Of a DNA stretch of 64,000 nucleotides, positions 10,022 to 18,122 are shown in pieces (the stretch's first letter is position 1; every line of letters starts with the position of its first letter). The stretch spans positions 62,001 to 126,000 of the forward strand of contig NZ_JAGQCV010000002.1 of the NCBI RefSeq assembly GCF_024346375.1, written 5' to 3'. The position numbers and the translations under genes are program-made. The DNA is from Synechococcus sp. ATX 2A4 (GTDB lineage Bacteria > Cyanobacteriota > Cyanobacteriia > PCC-6307 > Cyanobiaceae). A model generated the notes under the pieces. That model did no database searches and was not told the origin of the DNA. It worked only from the letters and a program-made list of their open reading frames with translations.

Positions 10022-11160
10022 GTCCCCTTGACGCCGATGTGATCGTCGTCGGCAGTGGTGCTGCCGGGGCGGCCTGTGCGTTCCACCTGGCCGCCAGGGG
10101 TTGGCGGGTGACGTTGCTCGAGGCGGCGTCGATGCCGCGCCCCAAGCCCTGCGGCGGCGGCATGGCGGCCTCGGTGCAGCGCTGGTTTCCCTTCGATCTT
10201 GCGCCTGCCGTGGATCGGGTGATCACGCGGGTGCGCTTCACCTGGTGCCTGGAGGATCCAGTGCTGGCGGAGCTGCCCGGGGCGTCACCGTTCTGGATTG
10301 TGCGCCGCTCCGTGCTCGATGCCTTCCTGGCCCAGCAGGCCGTGGGGGCGGGCGCCGATCTGCTGGCTGCCACGGCCGTCAGCGCCATCGTGCGGCAGGG
10401 CGAGCATTGGCAGGTGCAGCTGGAGCGGGGCGGCGCCCTGCAGGCCAGGGCCGTGGTGATCGCCGATGGCGCTTGCTCGCGCCTCGCCGCTCCGCTGGGG
10501 CTGGGCTCTCCGCGCCCCCGCTATGCCGCTGCCCTCTCGGTGGAGCTGGACGGTGCTGCGCTGGAGCCTGATACCGCCCGCTTCGAATTCGGCCTGGTGC
10601 GCCACGGCTTCTGCTGGGCGTTTCCCCGCGAGGGGGGCGTGAGCGTGGGGGTGGGCACCTTCCTGGGCCGGGAACTGGCCGATGGTGAGGCCGCCCTGGC
10701 CCAGCTGCTGCCCAGCCTCGGCTTTGATGCCGCCAGCGGCGTGCGGCGCCATTGGCCGCTGCGGGTGTGGGATGGCCACCACCGGCTGCATGGCGATGGC
10801 CTGGCGGTGGTGGGCGACGCCGCCTCCCTCTGCGATCCGTTTCTGGCGGAAGGGTTGCGGCCGGCGTTGCTGAGTGCCACCCGCGCGGCGGCAGGGATTG
10901 ATGGCTGGCTGTCGGGCGACAGCAAGGCCCTGGCCGCCTACAGCGACACGCTGCGGAAGGAATGGGGCAGCTCAATGGCCTGGGGGCGCCGCATCGCCCA
11001 GGTGTTCTACCGGGTGCCCCGGGTGGGCTATCAGCTGGGCATCAAACGCCCCACAGCTCCGCAGCGCATTGCCCAGATCCTCTCGGGGGAAATGGGCTAC
11101 GGCGACATCGCCCAGCGGGTGATCCGCCGGCTGCTGTTCAGTGGCGCAGCGAATCCTTGA
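10018..11160 (+). CDS. Geranylgeranyl-reductase-family FAD-dependent oxidoreductase
   Basis: 380 residues. The N-terminal Rossmann motif [19 protein letters not shown] binds FAD, followed by [13 protein letters not shown], the substrate-side signature of the GGR/ChlP family, and the second FAD motif [20 protein letters not shown]. It is shorter and more divergent than ChlP itself, which reduces the geranylgeranyl tail for chlorophyll and tocopherol. Reduction of an isoprenoid or aromatic substrate is likely but not known. The GTG start overlaps the frr stop. Its 3' end overlaps the oppositely directed cNMP-binding gene by 23 bp. Confidence 0.85.
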   Translation: MSPLDADVIVVGSGAAGAACAFHLAARGWRVTLLEAASMPRPKPCGGGMAASVQRWFPFDLAPAVDRVITRVRFTWCLEDPVLAELPGASPFWIVRRSVLDAFLAQQAVGAGADLLAATAVSAIVRQGEHWQVQLERGGALQARAVVIADGACSRLAAPLGLGSPRPRYAAALSVELDGAALEPDTARFEFGLVRHGFCWAFPREGGVSVGVGTFLGRELADGEAALAQLLPSLGFDAASGVRRHWPLRVWDGHHRLHGDGLAVVGDAASLCDPFLAEGLRPALLSATRAAAGIDGWLSGDSKALAAYSDTLRKEWGSSMAWGRRIAQVFYRVPRVGYQLGIKRPTAPQRIAQILSGEMGYGDIAQRVIRRLLFSGAANP

Positions 11161-11521
11161 TGCGGCGCAGCCGCTCGTCGATCGAGCCGAGCAGCTCAAT
11201 GGCGAACATGGGCGCTTCCTGCACGGCGAAGAGGAACTTCTCGCGGTTCATCACCAGGATGCGGCAGTCGTTCAGGGCCGTGGCGTTGCCGTAGCGGTGG
11301 TGATCGCCGGTGACCAGGGCGCCGGCACCAAACACATCGCCCGCCTGGATCTCCTCATGGGCGGCATCGCCGTTCCAGCTCAGCTGAACCACGCCCTCCA
11401 GCAGACCGAACATGCAGTCGCCAGATTCACCGGCACTGAAGATGCGCTCGCCGGCGGCAAAGGTGCGCACTTCTCCTTCGGAGGCGAGGGCACGCATCGT
11501 GTCGAGGGCGTGAACGGTCAT
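11138..11521 (-). CDS. Cyclic nucleotide-binding domain protein (stand-alone)
   Basis: 127 residues, a single CAP_ED/cNMP-binding beta-roll without a DNA-binding domain. It has RTFAAGERIFSAGESGDCMFGLLEGVVQL, the typical entry strands (ERIFSAGESGD), and GDVFGAGALVTGDHHRYGNATAL in the phosphate-binding cassette position. The cassette Glu (GEMA/GELA in CRP) is replaced by GAGA, so true cAMP/cGMP binding is uncertain. It lies downstream of the transaldolase gene on the same strand, 50 bp away. Possible roles are a sensor or adaptor. Confidence 0.8.
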   Translation of the reverse strand: MTVHALDTMRALASEGEVRTFAAGERIFSAGESGDCMFGLLEGVVQLSWNGDAAHEEIQAGDVFGAGALVTGDHHRYGNATALNDCRILVMNREKFLFAVQEAPMFAIELLGSIDERLRRIKDSLRH

Positions 11522-11571
11522 GGCCGAAGGGCAACTGATCCCAGTGTGAGGCCTTGAGGTTAAGGGCTTCT

Positions 11572-12750
11572 TCAGCCGGCGGCGGCGGAGAGCGCCAGGG
11601 GTGCGCCCAGGCCACCACGGACGTCTTCGGGGGCCAGGCGGCCGTCATGGTCGGTGTCGAGCGCATCAAACACAGCGTCGCTGCCGAGCCATTCCTCGCG
11701 GGTGATGCAGCCGTCGCCATCCATGTCGTTGAGCAGGAAGATCTCCTGGGCGGCATGGGCGAAGGCGGCTTCTCCCTCCAGCTCCGCCAGGCGGTGGGCC
11801 AGCTGAGCTTCCAGCGTTTCGATCGCCTTGCAGAAGCCGCTGATGCCTTCCTCCAGCTTCTCGCTGGCCATGCGATCGGCGGCCATGCGGGCCTCGAATC
11901 CGGGGTGATCGAGGTGAAGCAAGGCTTCGGAGGCGGCCGGCGCTTCTGCATCAAGCTTGCGCACCAGTTCGCCCTGCCGCTGCCGCAGCTGGTCGAGCAA
12001 CTTGGGTGAGATCGTGAGCAGGTCGCAGCCGGCGAGTTCGATGATCTCTTCGATGTTGCGGAAGCTGGCTCCCATCACCTCGGTTTTATAGCCGTGGGTC
12101 TTGTAGTAGTTGAAGATGCTGGTGACTGAGATCACACCAGGATCTTCAGAGCCCGGGTAGTGATCGCGGCCGGTGTCCTGCTTATACCAATCGAGGATGC
12201 GGCCCACGAAGGGGGAGATCAAGGTGACCCCGGCCTCGGCACAGGCCACGGCCTGGGTGAAGCTGAACAGCAGGGTGAGGTTGCAGTGGATGCCTTCCTT
12301 CTCCAGTTCCTCGGCGGCCTTGATGCCGTCCCAGGTGGAGGCGATCTTGATCAGCACCCGCTCGCGGCCGATGCCGGCCTCCTCATAGAGGCCGATCAAC
12401 TTGCGGGCCTTGGTCACTGTGGCGGCGGTGTCAAAGCTGAGCCGCGCATCCACCTCAGTGGACACCCTGCCGGGAACGATGCGCAGGATCTCCTTGCCGA
12501 AGGTGACGCAGATTTCATCGAGCGCTTCAAGCACCACCGCCTCGGCCGGTGCGTCGGGGCCGATCACCTGGCGGGAGGCTTGCAGGGATTCGTCGATCAG
12601 GCCCTGGTACAGGGGGATCTGGGCCGCCGCGAGGATCAGGGACGGGTTGGTGGTGGCGTCCCTTGGGGTGAACTGCTTGATGGCTTCCAACTCTCCCGTG
12701 TCCGCCACCACCACGGTCATGGCGGCGAGTTGATCGAGCAGGTTGGCCAT
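11572..12750 (-). CDS. tal: Transaldolase fused to C-terminal EF-hands
   Basis: 392 residues from the ATG at 12750. The N-terminal 320 residues are a class I transaldolase, moving a dihydroxyacetone unit between sedoheptulose-7-P and glyceraldehyde-3-P in the pentose phosphate pathway. [16 protein letters not shown], the Schiff-base Lys in [17 protein letters not shown] and [24 protein letters not shown] in pieces match the family. The last 60 residues hold two EF-hand calcium loops, [12 protein letters not shown] and [12 protein letters not shown]. This fusion suggests calcium control or anchoring. It is 66 bp downstream of ftsI. Confidence 0.95.
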   Translation of the reverse strand: MANLLDQLAAMTVVVADTGELEAIKQFTPRDATTNPSLILAAAQIPLYQGLIDESLQASRQVIGPDAPAEAVVLEALDEICVTFGKEILRIVPGRVSTEVDARLSFDTAATVTKARKLIGLYEEAGIGRERVLIKIASTWDGIKAAEELEKEGIHCNLTLLFSFTQAVACAEAGVTLISPFVGRILDWYKQDTGRDHYPGSEDPGVISVTSIFNYYKTHGYKTEVMGASFRNIEEIIELAGCDLLTISPKLLDQLRQRQGELVRKLDAEAPAASEALLHLDHPGFEARMAADRMASEKLEEGISGFCKAIETLEAQLAHRLAELEGEAAFAHAAQEIFLLNDMDGDGCITREEWLGSDAVFDALDTDHDGRLAPEDVRGGLGAPLALSAAAG

Positions 12751-12815
12751 GGCTGCACACACGGGCGTGGAATCTCAAGCTACTGAGCGATTTTGCGGCC
12801 CACTCCTGCCCGTGC

Positions 12816-14720
12816 TCAACCCCGCACCGTTGCGGCCGCTTGGGGCCGGCTGCCGTTGTCACCGCTCGCCCTTGCAGCGCCTGTCGCCGCAGGGGGTTTG
12901 CCGGTCGGTTGGCTGGGGGCCACCTTTTCGAGCACCAACAGCGCTTCGATGATCTGCCGGGCCACCGGCACCGCCACGGTGGAGCCATAGGCATTGGCCC
13001 CCTGGGGCTCATCCACCACCACGAGCACCACGTAGCGAGGGTCGTCGATCGGCAGGGTGGCCACGAAGCTGCAGATGCGGGCGCCGGCGATGTACACCCC
13101 GTTGAGGGCTTTCTGGGCCGTGCCCGTTTTGCCGCCGATTCGGTGACCTTCCATCTTCACGCCAGGGTCACTGCCGTGCTTCACCACCGATTCCATCCAG
13201 GCCAGCACCTGCTTGGTGACGGCTGGATCGAGCACCGGCAGGCCCTGGGCAGGCGGTGCGGCGGCGGCCAGGCCTTCGCCGGAGCGCAGGCCGCGGGTGA
13301 TGTGGGGGCTCACCAGCCGGCCGCCGTTGGCGATCATGGCGTGGAGCTGGAGCAGCTTCAGCGGAGTGAGCGAGAAGCCTTGGCCGAAGGCGGCGGTGGC
13401 CGGCTCGATCGGTTGAGAGGTGAAGATCTCGCGGCTCTTGAGCTGGCCGGCAACGGCGCCCGGCAGGTCAGTGTCCGGCATCGTGTCGATGCCGATTGTT
13501 CGCAGCCACTCCCAGAACTGGGCCGGCTTCACCTGCCGCATCGCCAGCACCATGCCCACGTTGCTGGACACCTGCAGGACGGTGGGGAAATCGATCAGCC
13601 CGTTGCCCTTGCGGTCGTGGTTGAAAATCGGCCAGCCGCCGATCGTGAGTTGGCCGCCATCGCTCACTTTCCCATCGGCCTGAATGGCTTTTTCCTGCAG
13701 GGCGATCGCCAGGTTGATTGGCTTGAAGGTGGAGCCGGGTTCGTAGAGGTCCTGCACCGACCATTCCCGGAACAGGGACGGGGCGAAGCTCCAGAAGCGG
13801 TTGGGGTCGTAGCTGGGGGCGGAAGCCAGGGCCAGCAGCTCGCCGTTGCGCACGTCCATCACCATGGCGGCGCCGCGTTTTGCCTTCCACTGCTTCATCT
13901 GTTTGACCAGGGCTTGCTGGGCCACCTGCTGCAGCCTGGCGTCGAGGGTGAGCTGCAGCCGCAGGTCGTCGCTGTAGAGGGCACCCGCCTGGATGCCGTC
14001 AGGCAGAGGCGTGCCATCGGCGCCGCGCCGCATCGTGCGCATCCCCTCGTGACGGCGGAGTTCTTTGTCCCGGCTCTGCTCCAGGCCAGCTTGGGCCACC
14101 CGCTCGAGGTTCAAGAATCCGACCACGTTGGCGAACAGCTGCCCCTGGGGGTAGATGCGCTGTGGGTAGGCCTCCAGATCAAGGCCGCTGATGCCGAGCT
14201 CACGCACGCGACGGGCGGTTTCCGGATCCAGCTCGGTGGCCAGTTTCACACCGGAGCGCCGTGGCCCCATGCTTTGAACGAGCGCGGTTTCCGGCATCAC
14301 CAGCACCGACGACAGCCTCTGGGCCACATCGGTGGGGGTGCGCACCAGTTGGGGGTCATCGCCCGGAAAATTGAAAAAACGCGGATGGGCCCAGAGGGTG
14401 AAGCGCTCTTCATCGAGGGCCACCAGCCGCCCCTGGCGATCCACGATCGGCCGGCGCCGGCCGATCGGCTTGACTTGCTGGGTCTGAATGGCGCGGGCCC
14501 TCGACTGCAGCCGATCACCTTCTTTGACCTGCAGCCAGGCTAGGCGCACGGACAGCCCGATCAAGCCTGCAGCGAGCAGCAGGTAGACAGCCAGGAGCCG
14601 GCCTGCGGGCACCGACTGCAAAGCGATCACCCGCCGATTGGGGCGCTTGCGGGCATTGGGTTCCTGCCGTCGTTCAGGCGCAGACGGCTCGGAACCGGAC
14701 CATCCCCTCGTTCGCACCAC
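12816..14720 (-). CDS. ftsI: Peptidoglycan D,D-transpeptidase (division-specific PBP3/FtsI)
   Basis: 634 residues. It cross-links septal peptidoglycan. A cytoplasmic basic N-terminus and one membrane segment (about residues 40-62) lead into the PBP dimer domain (from PIVDRQGRLVALDEE) and a transpeptidase domain with the three penicillin-binding motifs: GSTFKP (active Ser), SSNVG and GKTGTAQ. The start is a tandem GTG-GTG one base after the stop of the gene upstream, so the two are translated together. The last 40 residues are Pro/Ala-rich and poorly conserved in character. Confidence 0.95.
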   Translation of the reverse strand: MVRTRGWSGSEPSAPERRQEPNARKRPNRRVIALQSVPAGRLLAVYLLLAAGLIGLSVRLAWLQVKEGDRLQSRARAIQTQQVKPIGRRRPIVDRQGRLVALDEERFTLWAHPRFFNFPGDDPQLVRTPTDVAQRLSSVLVMPETALVQSMGPRRSGVKLATELDPETARRVRELGISGLDLEAYPQRIYPQGQLFANVVGFLNLERVAQAGLEQSRDKELRRHEGMRTMRRGADGTPLPDGIQAGALYSDDLRLQLTLDARLQQVAQQALVKQMKQWKAKRGAAMVMDVRNGELLALASAPSYDPNRFWSFAPSLFREWSVQDLYEPGSTFKPINLAIALQEKAIQADGKVSDGGQLTIGGWPIFNHDRKGNGLIDFPTVLQVSSNVGMVLAMRQVKPAQFWEWLRTIGIDTMPDTDLPGAVAGQLKSREIFTSQPIEPATAAFGQGFSLTPLKLLQLHAMIANGGRLVSPHITRGLRSGEGLAAAAPPAQGLPVLDPAVTKQVLAWMESVVKHGSDPGVKMEGHRIGGKTGTAQKALNGVYIAGARICSFVATLPIDDPRYVVLVVVDEPQGANAYGSTVAVPVARQIIEALLVLEKVAPSQPTGKPPAATGAARASGDNGSRPQAAATVRG

Positions 14721-14721
14721 C

Positions 14722-15189
14722 TCAGTAACCAGGACGAACGGTGCGTTGGCTGACGTCGAGCATGGTGGCGTTCACCTGGCCGAGCAGCGGAAGCTCCGCT
14801 GGCGTTTTGCCCTGATCAGCTGGAGATGGCATGTAGATGAGCTGGCGAATACTCGTGGGGATCAACTGGCCCGGACGGCGGGCCGCGGCCAGATGATGGC
14901 GCTCCAGCTGGGCCACCGACTCCTGGAGACGGTGCTCCAGCACCTGCGACGACTCCAACTGGTGATAACTGCTCGTCCACTGGGTTTGCCAATGGACGGT
15001 GAGGGCCGCCAGGCCAATCATTGAGCCCCCGCAGGCAATCAAAAGGCCATCGGCGGCCTTGTGGAGCGCCGCCAGCACGGGTGCCTGGCGCGCCACCTTC
15101 CGCGAGGACAGCGACCCCTGGATGAGAGCCAAGGATCGCCGTCGTGGCGATGTCGCTGGTGCTGGTGCGACTGAAGGGACAGCGACCAC
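14722..15189 (-). CDS. Bitopic protein upstream of ftsI, FtsL-like candidate
   Basis: 155 residues, not recognised by sequence. A basic, Ser/Ala-rich cytoplasmic lead of about 45 residues is followed by one membrane segment (about residues 47-64, ADGLLIACGGSMIGLAALTV) and a short helix-forming stretch rich in Gln, Glu and Leu (HQLESSQVLEHRLQESVAQL). This is the topology and gene position of FtsL, the division protein encoded just before ftsI in many bacteria. The helical part is shorter than in E. coli FtsL, and a Pro/Gly-rich tail follows. The start is GTG. Assignment rests on topology and linkage only. Confidence 0.65.
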   Translation of the reverse strand: MVAVPSVAPAPATSPRRRSLALIQGSLSSRKVARQAPVLAALHKAADGLLIACGGSMIGLAALTVHWQTQWTSSYHQLESSQVLEHRLQESVAQLERHHLAAARRPGQLIPTSIRQLIYMPSPADQGKTPAELPLLGQVNATMLDVSQRTVRPGY

Positions 15190-15246
15190 TGAAATCTGTC
15201 TCGATCCGCCAGTGAACCATGCGTGCGCAGCCGCAGCAAGGCGAGG

Positions 15247-16716
15247 TCAGCTTCCCAGGAGCAGCAAGTTGGTGAAGGTGAAGCCGTTCCAGAAGGAATG
15301 CAGCCAAACGCTGGCGCTGAGCCGGCCGCTGCTGAGCCGCAGCCAGCCCAGGGCCAGGCCCAGCACGAACAGGGCGGGAAGCTCTCCAAGGCTCAGGTGC
15401 GCCACCGCGAAGATGGCGGCGCTGATCACCACACCCCAGCTGGCCCCCAGGTCGCGGGCCACCACCGGCAGCAACACGCCACGAAAAATCACCTCTTCAA
15501 ACAGGGGTGCCAACACGACGGCGGTGAAGGCGAAACAGAGCAGACCAAGGCTGCTCCGGTTGTTCAGCACCATCTCCAGCAGTGGATTACTGCCGCCGGG
15601 GTCCGGCCAGATCTGCTGCTGCAGCCAGCCGGCGAAGCTCACCAGCGGCAGCACCATCAGCAAATACTGAAACGATCTCCCCAACGTGGGTGCCAGGGGG
15701 CGCCAGCGAAACTGCAGCCAGCCGCCCTCGGGGCCGGCCTTGGGCAGCATCACCAACAGGATCGCCAGCGGAGCAGCCATCAGGCCGAGGTAGAGCGCCA
15801 CCACGGTGAGCCCCTTTGCCAGGGAGGGTTCGAGTTGCAGCCCATCGAGCAACTGCTTCAGCACCGGGCTCACCAGCACCGGCGTGAGCACTTCGCCCAG
15901 CAGCACGAAGCCGCCCGAGATCAGCAGGATCAGATCCACGGTCCCAAGCGTCGGGCCCACCAACGGTGGCAGTGGGCTGGGCTTGGATCTCAGGCGCAGC
16001 CAGCCCTCGCGCAGCAGCAGGGCCAGGCCCGCCAGCAAGGCCAGAGCCGGCAGGGCGTTCGCCGCCAGCAGCTGGGCCTTGGCACGGCTCTCGTCCGCTG
16101 GCAAGGCGCAGCGGGCCACCGATCCCCCCAGTGCCTGGCAGGCAAGCCGCCTTTGGAGCGGGTTCTGCAGCGGCAGGGCCGTGGCCACCGGGTCATCACC
16201 AGCTGATGCCGTGCCCGATAGCAGCCGCCTGATCAGGGTTGTCTGACTCGGATCGGTGCCGTCGTCGAGGCGCTCCAGCAAAGGGCGGGATTGAGCGGCG
16301 GAACCGGTGCGGATCAGCAGCAGTGCCCGGGTCAGAAGGGCTGAGCGCTGCTGGGCGCGGGCAAGGTCAGGGTCCTCGTCGTCTTCGCTGCTGGCTGGAA
16401 GAGGCGGCAGCAGGGCCTGGCGTTGCAGTTCCGCCAGCAACGCGGCTTCGGGCTCCTGCCCCACCACGGCTGCCCGCCAGCTGGGAGGCAGTTGCGGCGC
16501 TGCCAGCGCCGCAAGTTCCAGCTGGCGGCGCCCCAGATCGTTGCCCACCGAGGGGCGGTTGAGGCTGTCCACCAGGCCATTGACCCAGAGCAGCAGGCTC
16601 AGGGCCAGGCTGACGAAGGCCAGCGCCGTCTTCCAGGGGGGGATGCGTGGCCTCGGGCCTGCCGTTGTCACAACACGTCCCGTCTTTGCATCGATTGTGC
16701 CCTGAAGCCCTCCCAT
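15247..16716 (-). CDS. CPBP-family intramembrane protease (Abi-type) with N-terminal domain
   Basis: 489 residues. The C-terminal third is a CAAX-protease/bacteriocin-processing (CPBP) domain with all three motifs: FEEVIFRG (EExxxR), FAVAHL and HSFWNG. The N-terminal half has one membrane segment (about residues 30-48), then a soluble helical region of about 170 residues that resembles nothing I recognise, then five or more membrane segments. Prenyl-protein or signal-type processing in the membrane is likely. The ATG at 16716 is only 29 bp from the start of the divergent phosphatase gene, so promoters must overlap coding sequence. Confidence 0.88.
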   Translation of the reverse strand: MGGLQGTIDAKTGRVVTTAGPRPRIPPWKTALAFVSLALSLLLWVNGLVDSLNRPSVGNDLGRRQLELAALAAPQLPPSWRAAVVGQEPEAALLAELQRQALLPPLPASSEDDEDPDLARAQQRSALLTRALLLIRTGSAAQSRPLLERLDDGTDPSQTTLIRRLLSGTASAGDDPVATALPLQNPLQRRLACQALGGSVARCALPADESRAKAQLLAANALPALALLAGLALLLREGWLRLRSKPSPLPPLVGPTLGTVDLILLISGGFVLLGEVLTPVLVSPVLKQLLDGLQLEPSLAKGLTVVALYLGLMAAPLAILLVMLPKAGPEGGWLQFRWRPLAPTLGRSFQYLLMVLPLVSFAGWLQQQIWPDPGGSNPLLEMVLNNRSSLGLLCFAFTAVVLAPLFEEVIFRGVLLPVVARDLGASWGVVISAAIFAVAHLSLGELPALFVLGLALGWLRLSSGRLSASVWLHSFWNGFTFTNLLLLGS

Positions 16717-16745
16717 ACGATGGCCTCGCTTGCGGCCCCATCCCT

Positions 16746-18122
16746 GTGCCCCTCCGGCTTCTTCTGGTCCGTCACGGGCTGAGCAGCTTCAACATTGAAC
16801 ATCGGGTGCAAGGGCGCGACGACCTTTCCGCCCTTACCGCTGAAGGCGTACAGCAGGCCACCGCTACGGGCGAGGCCCTGCGCGGGCTGGAGATCACTGC
16901 CGCCTATACCTCGCCGCTCAGCCGCGCCAGCGCCACCGCCGCCGCCCTGTTACAGGCCCATGGTGGAGGACAGAGCGCCGAGGCGGATAACGGTCTGCTG
17001 GAGGTGGATCTGGGCCCCTGGAGCGGCCTGCTGAGCCGCGAGATCCGCGACCGTTTCCCCGCTGGCTACGCGCTTTGGCGCCAGGCCCCCCACACCCTCG
17101 AGCTCAGCCGCCACGGCCAGCCGTACCGGCCGGTGCCCGAGCTGTTGGAGCAGGCCGCCCATTTTCTCGACCGCCTGCTGGAGCGCCATCTGCCGCTGGT
17201 CGACCCCGCCGCGGCTCAGGCGCCGGCCGATCCGCCCATCACTGTGCTGGTGGTGGCGCATAACGCCATCCTCCGCTGCCTGCTGCTGGCGGCACTCGGC
17301 CTGCCTGCCAGTGGCTTTCAACGGCTGCGCGTCGACAACGCCTCCCTTTCGGTGCTGAATCTGCGCCGGCGCCCCGATCGCAGCGTGGAGGTGCAGATCG
17401 AATCACTCAATGGCACCGCCCACCTGGGTGTGCCGGTGCCGCCGAAGGGAGAGGGGCCCCGCCTGCTGCTGGTGCGCCACGGCGAAACCGATTGGAACCG
17501 CCAGGGCCGCTTCCAGGGGCAGATCGACATTCCGCTCAACGGCAATGGCCGTGAGCAGGCGGCCGCCGCCGGTCGCTTCCTTGCTGACCTACCGCTTCAA
17601 CGGGCCTACAGCAGTGCCATGGCCCGCCCACGGCAGACGGCCGAGGCCATCCTGGCGCTGCACCCCGGTGTGCCGCTCACCAGCCTGCAGGGCCTGGTGG
17701 AGATCGGTCATGGCCAGTGGGAGGGCCGGCTGGAGGAGGAGATCGAGGCCGGCTGGCCCCAGCTGCTGGCCGACTGGAAACGGGCTCCCCAGAGCGTGCA
17801 GATGCCCGATGGCGAAAATCTCCAGCAGGTCTGGGATCGCTCGCTCGACACCTGGGAGCGGATCGCCCGCAGCCTTGATGACGGCGAGACCGCCCTCGTG
17901 GTGGCGCACGACGCGGTGAACAAAACGCTGCTCTGCGCCCTGCTCGGGCTCAGCCCCGCCGACATCTGGATGGTGAAGCAGGGCAACGGCGGTGTCACCG
18001 TGATCGACTACCCCGCCCGGCAGGCCAGCGGCCCCGTTTCTGCCTGGCCGGTGGTGTCCAGTCTCAACCTCACCAGCCACCTCGGTGGTGTGATCGACCA
18101 CACGGCCGCCGGCGCGCTCTGA
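16746..18122 (+). CDS. Two-domain histidine phosphatase (phosphoglycerate-mutase-like)
   Basis: 458 residues from a GTG; longer upstream extension is possible but lacks conserved sequence. Two complete histidine-phosphatase domains follow each other: first RLLLVRHGLSSFN with VVAHNAILRC, then RLLLVRHGETDWN (near residue 245) with VVAHDAVNKTLLC. Both have the phospho-acceptor His and the second His. Tandem domains of this kind occur in cyanobacteria and in the plastid 2-carboxy-D-arabinitol-1-phosphatase of plants, which removes a Rubisco inhibitor. That role is a reasonable guess here; a general sugar-phosphate or phosphoserine phosphatase is the alternative. The stop overlaps the ATG of the next gene by 1 bp. 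Confidence 0.88.
   Translation: MPLRLLLVRHGLSSFNIEHRVQGRDDLSALTAEGVQQATATGEALRGLEITAAYTSPLSRASATAAALLQAHGGGQSAEADNGLLEVDLGPWSGLLSREIRDRFPAGYALWRQAPHTLELSRHGQPYRPVPELLEQAAHFLDRLLERHLPLVDPAAAQAPADPPITVLVVAHNAILRCLLLAALGLPASGFQRLRVDNASLSVLNLRRRPDRSVEVQIESLNGTAHLGVPVPPKGEGPRLLLVRHGETDWNRQGRFQGQIDIPLNGNGREQAAAAGRFLADLPLQRAYSSAMARPRQTAEAILALHPGVPLTSLQGLVEIGHGQWEGRLEEEIEAGWPQLLADWKRAPQSVQMPDGENLQQVWDRSLDTWERIARSLDDGETALVVAHDAVNKTLLCALLGLSPADIWMVKQGNGGVTVIDYPARQASGPVSAWPVVSSLNLTSHLGGVIDHTAAGAL

Noticed and set aside
12840-14543. 567-codon plus-strand frame opposite ftsI
   Set aside because: Antisense shadow; ftsI has all penicillin-binding motifs.
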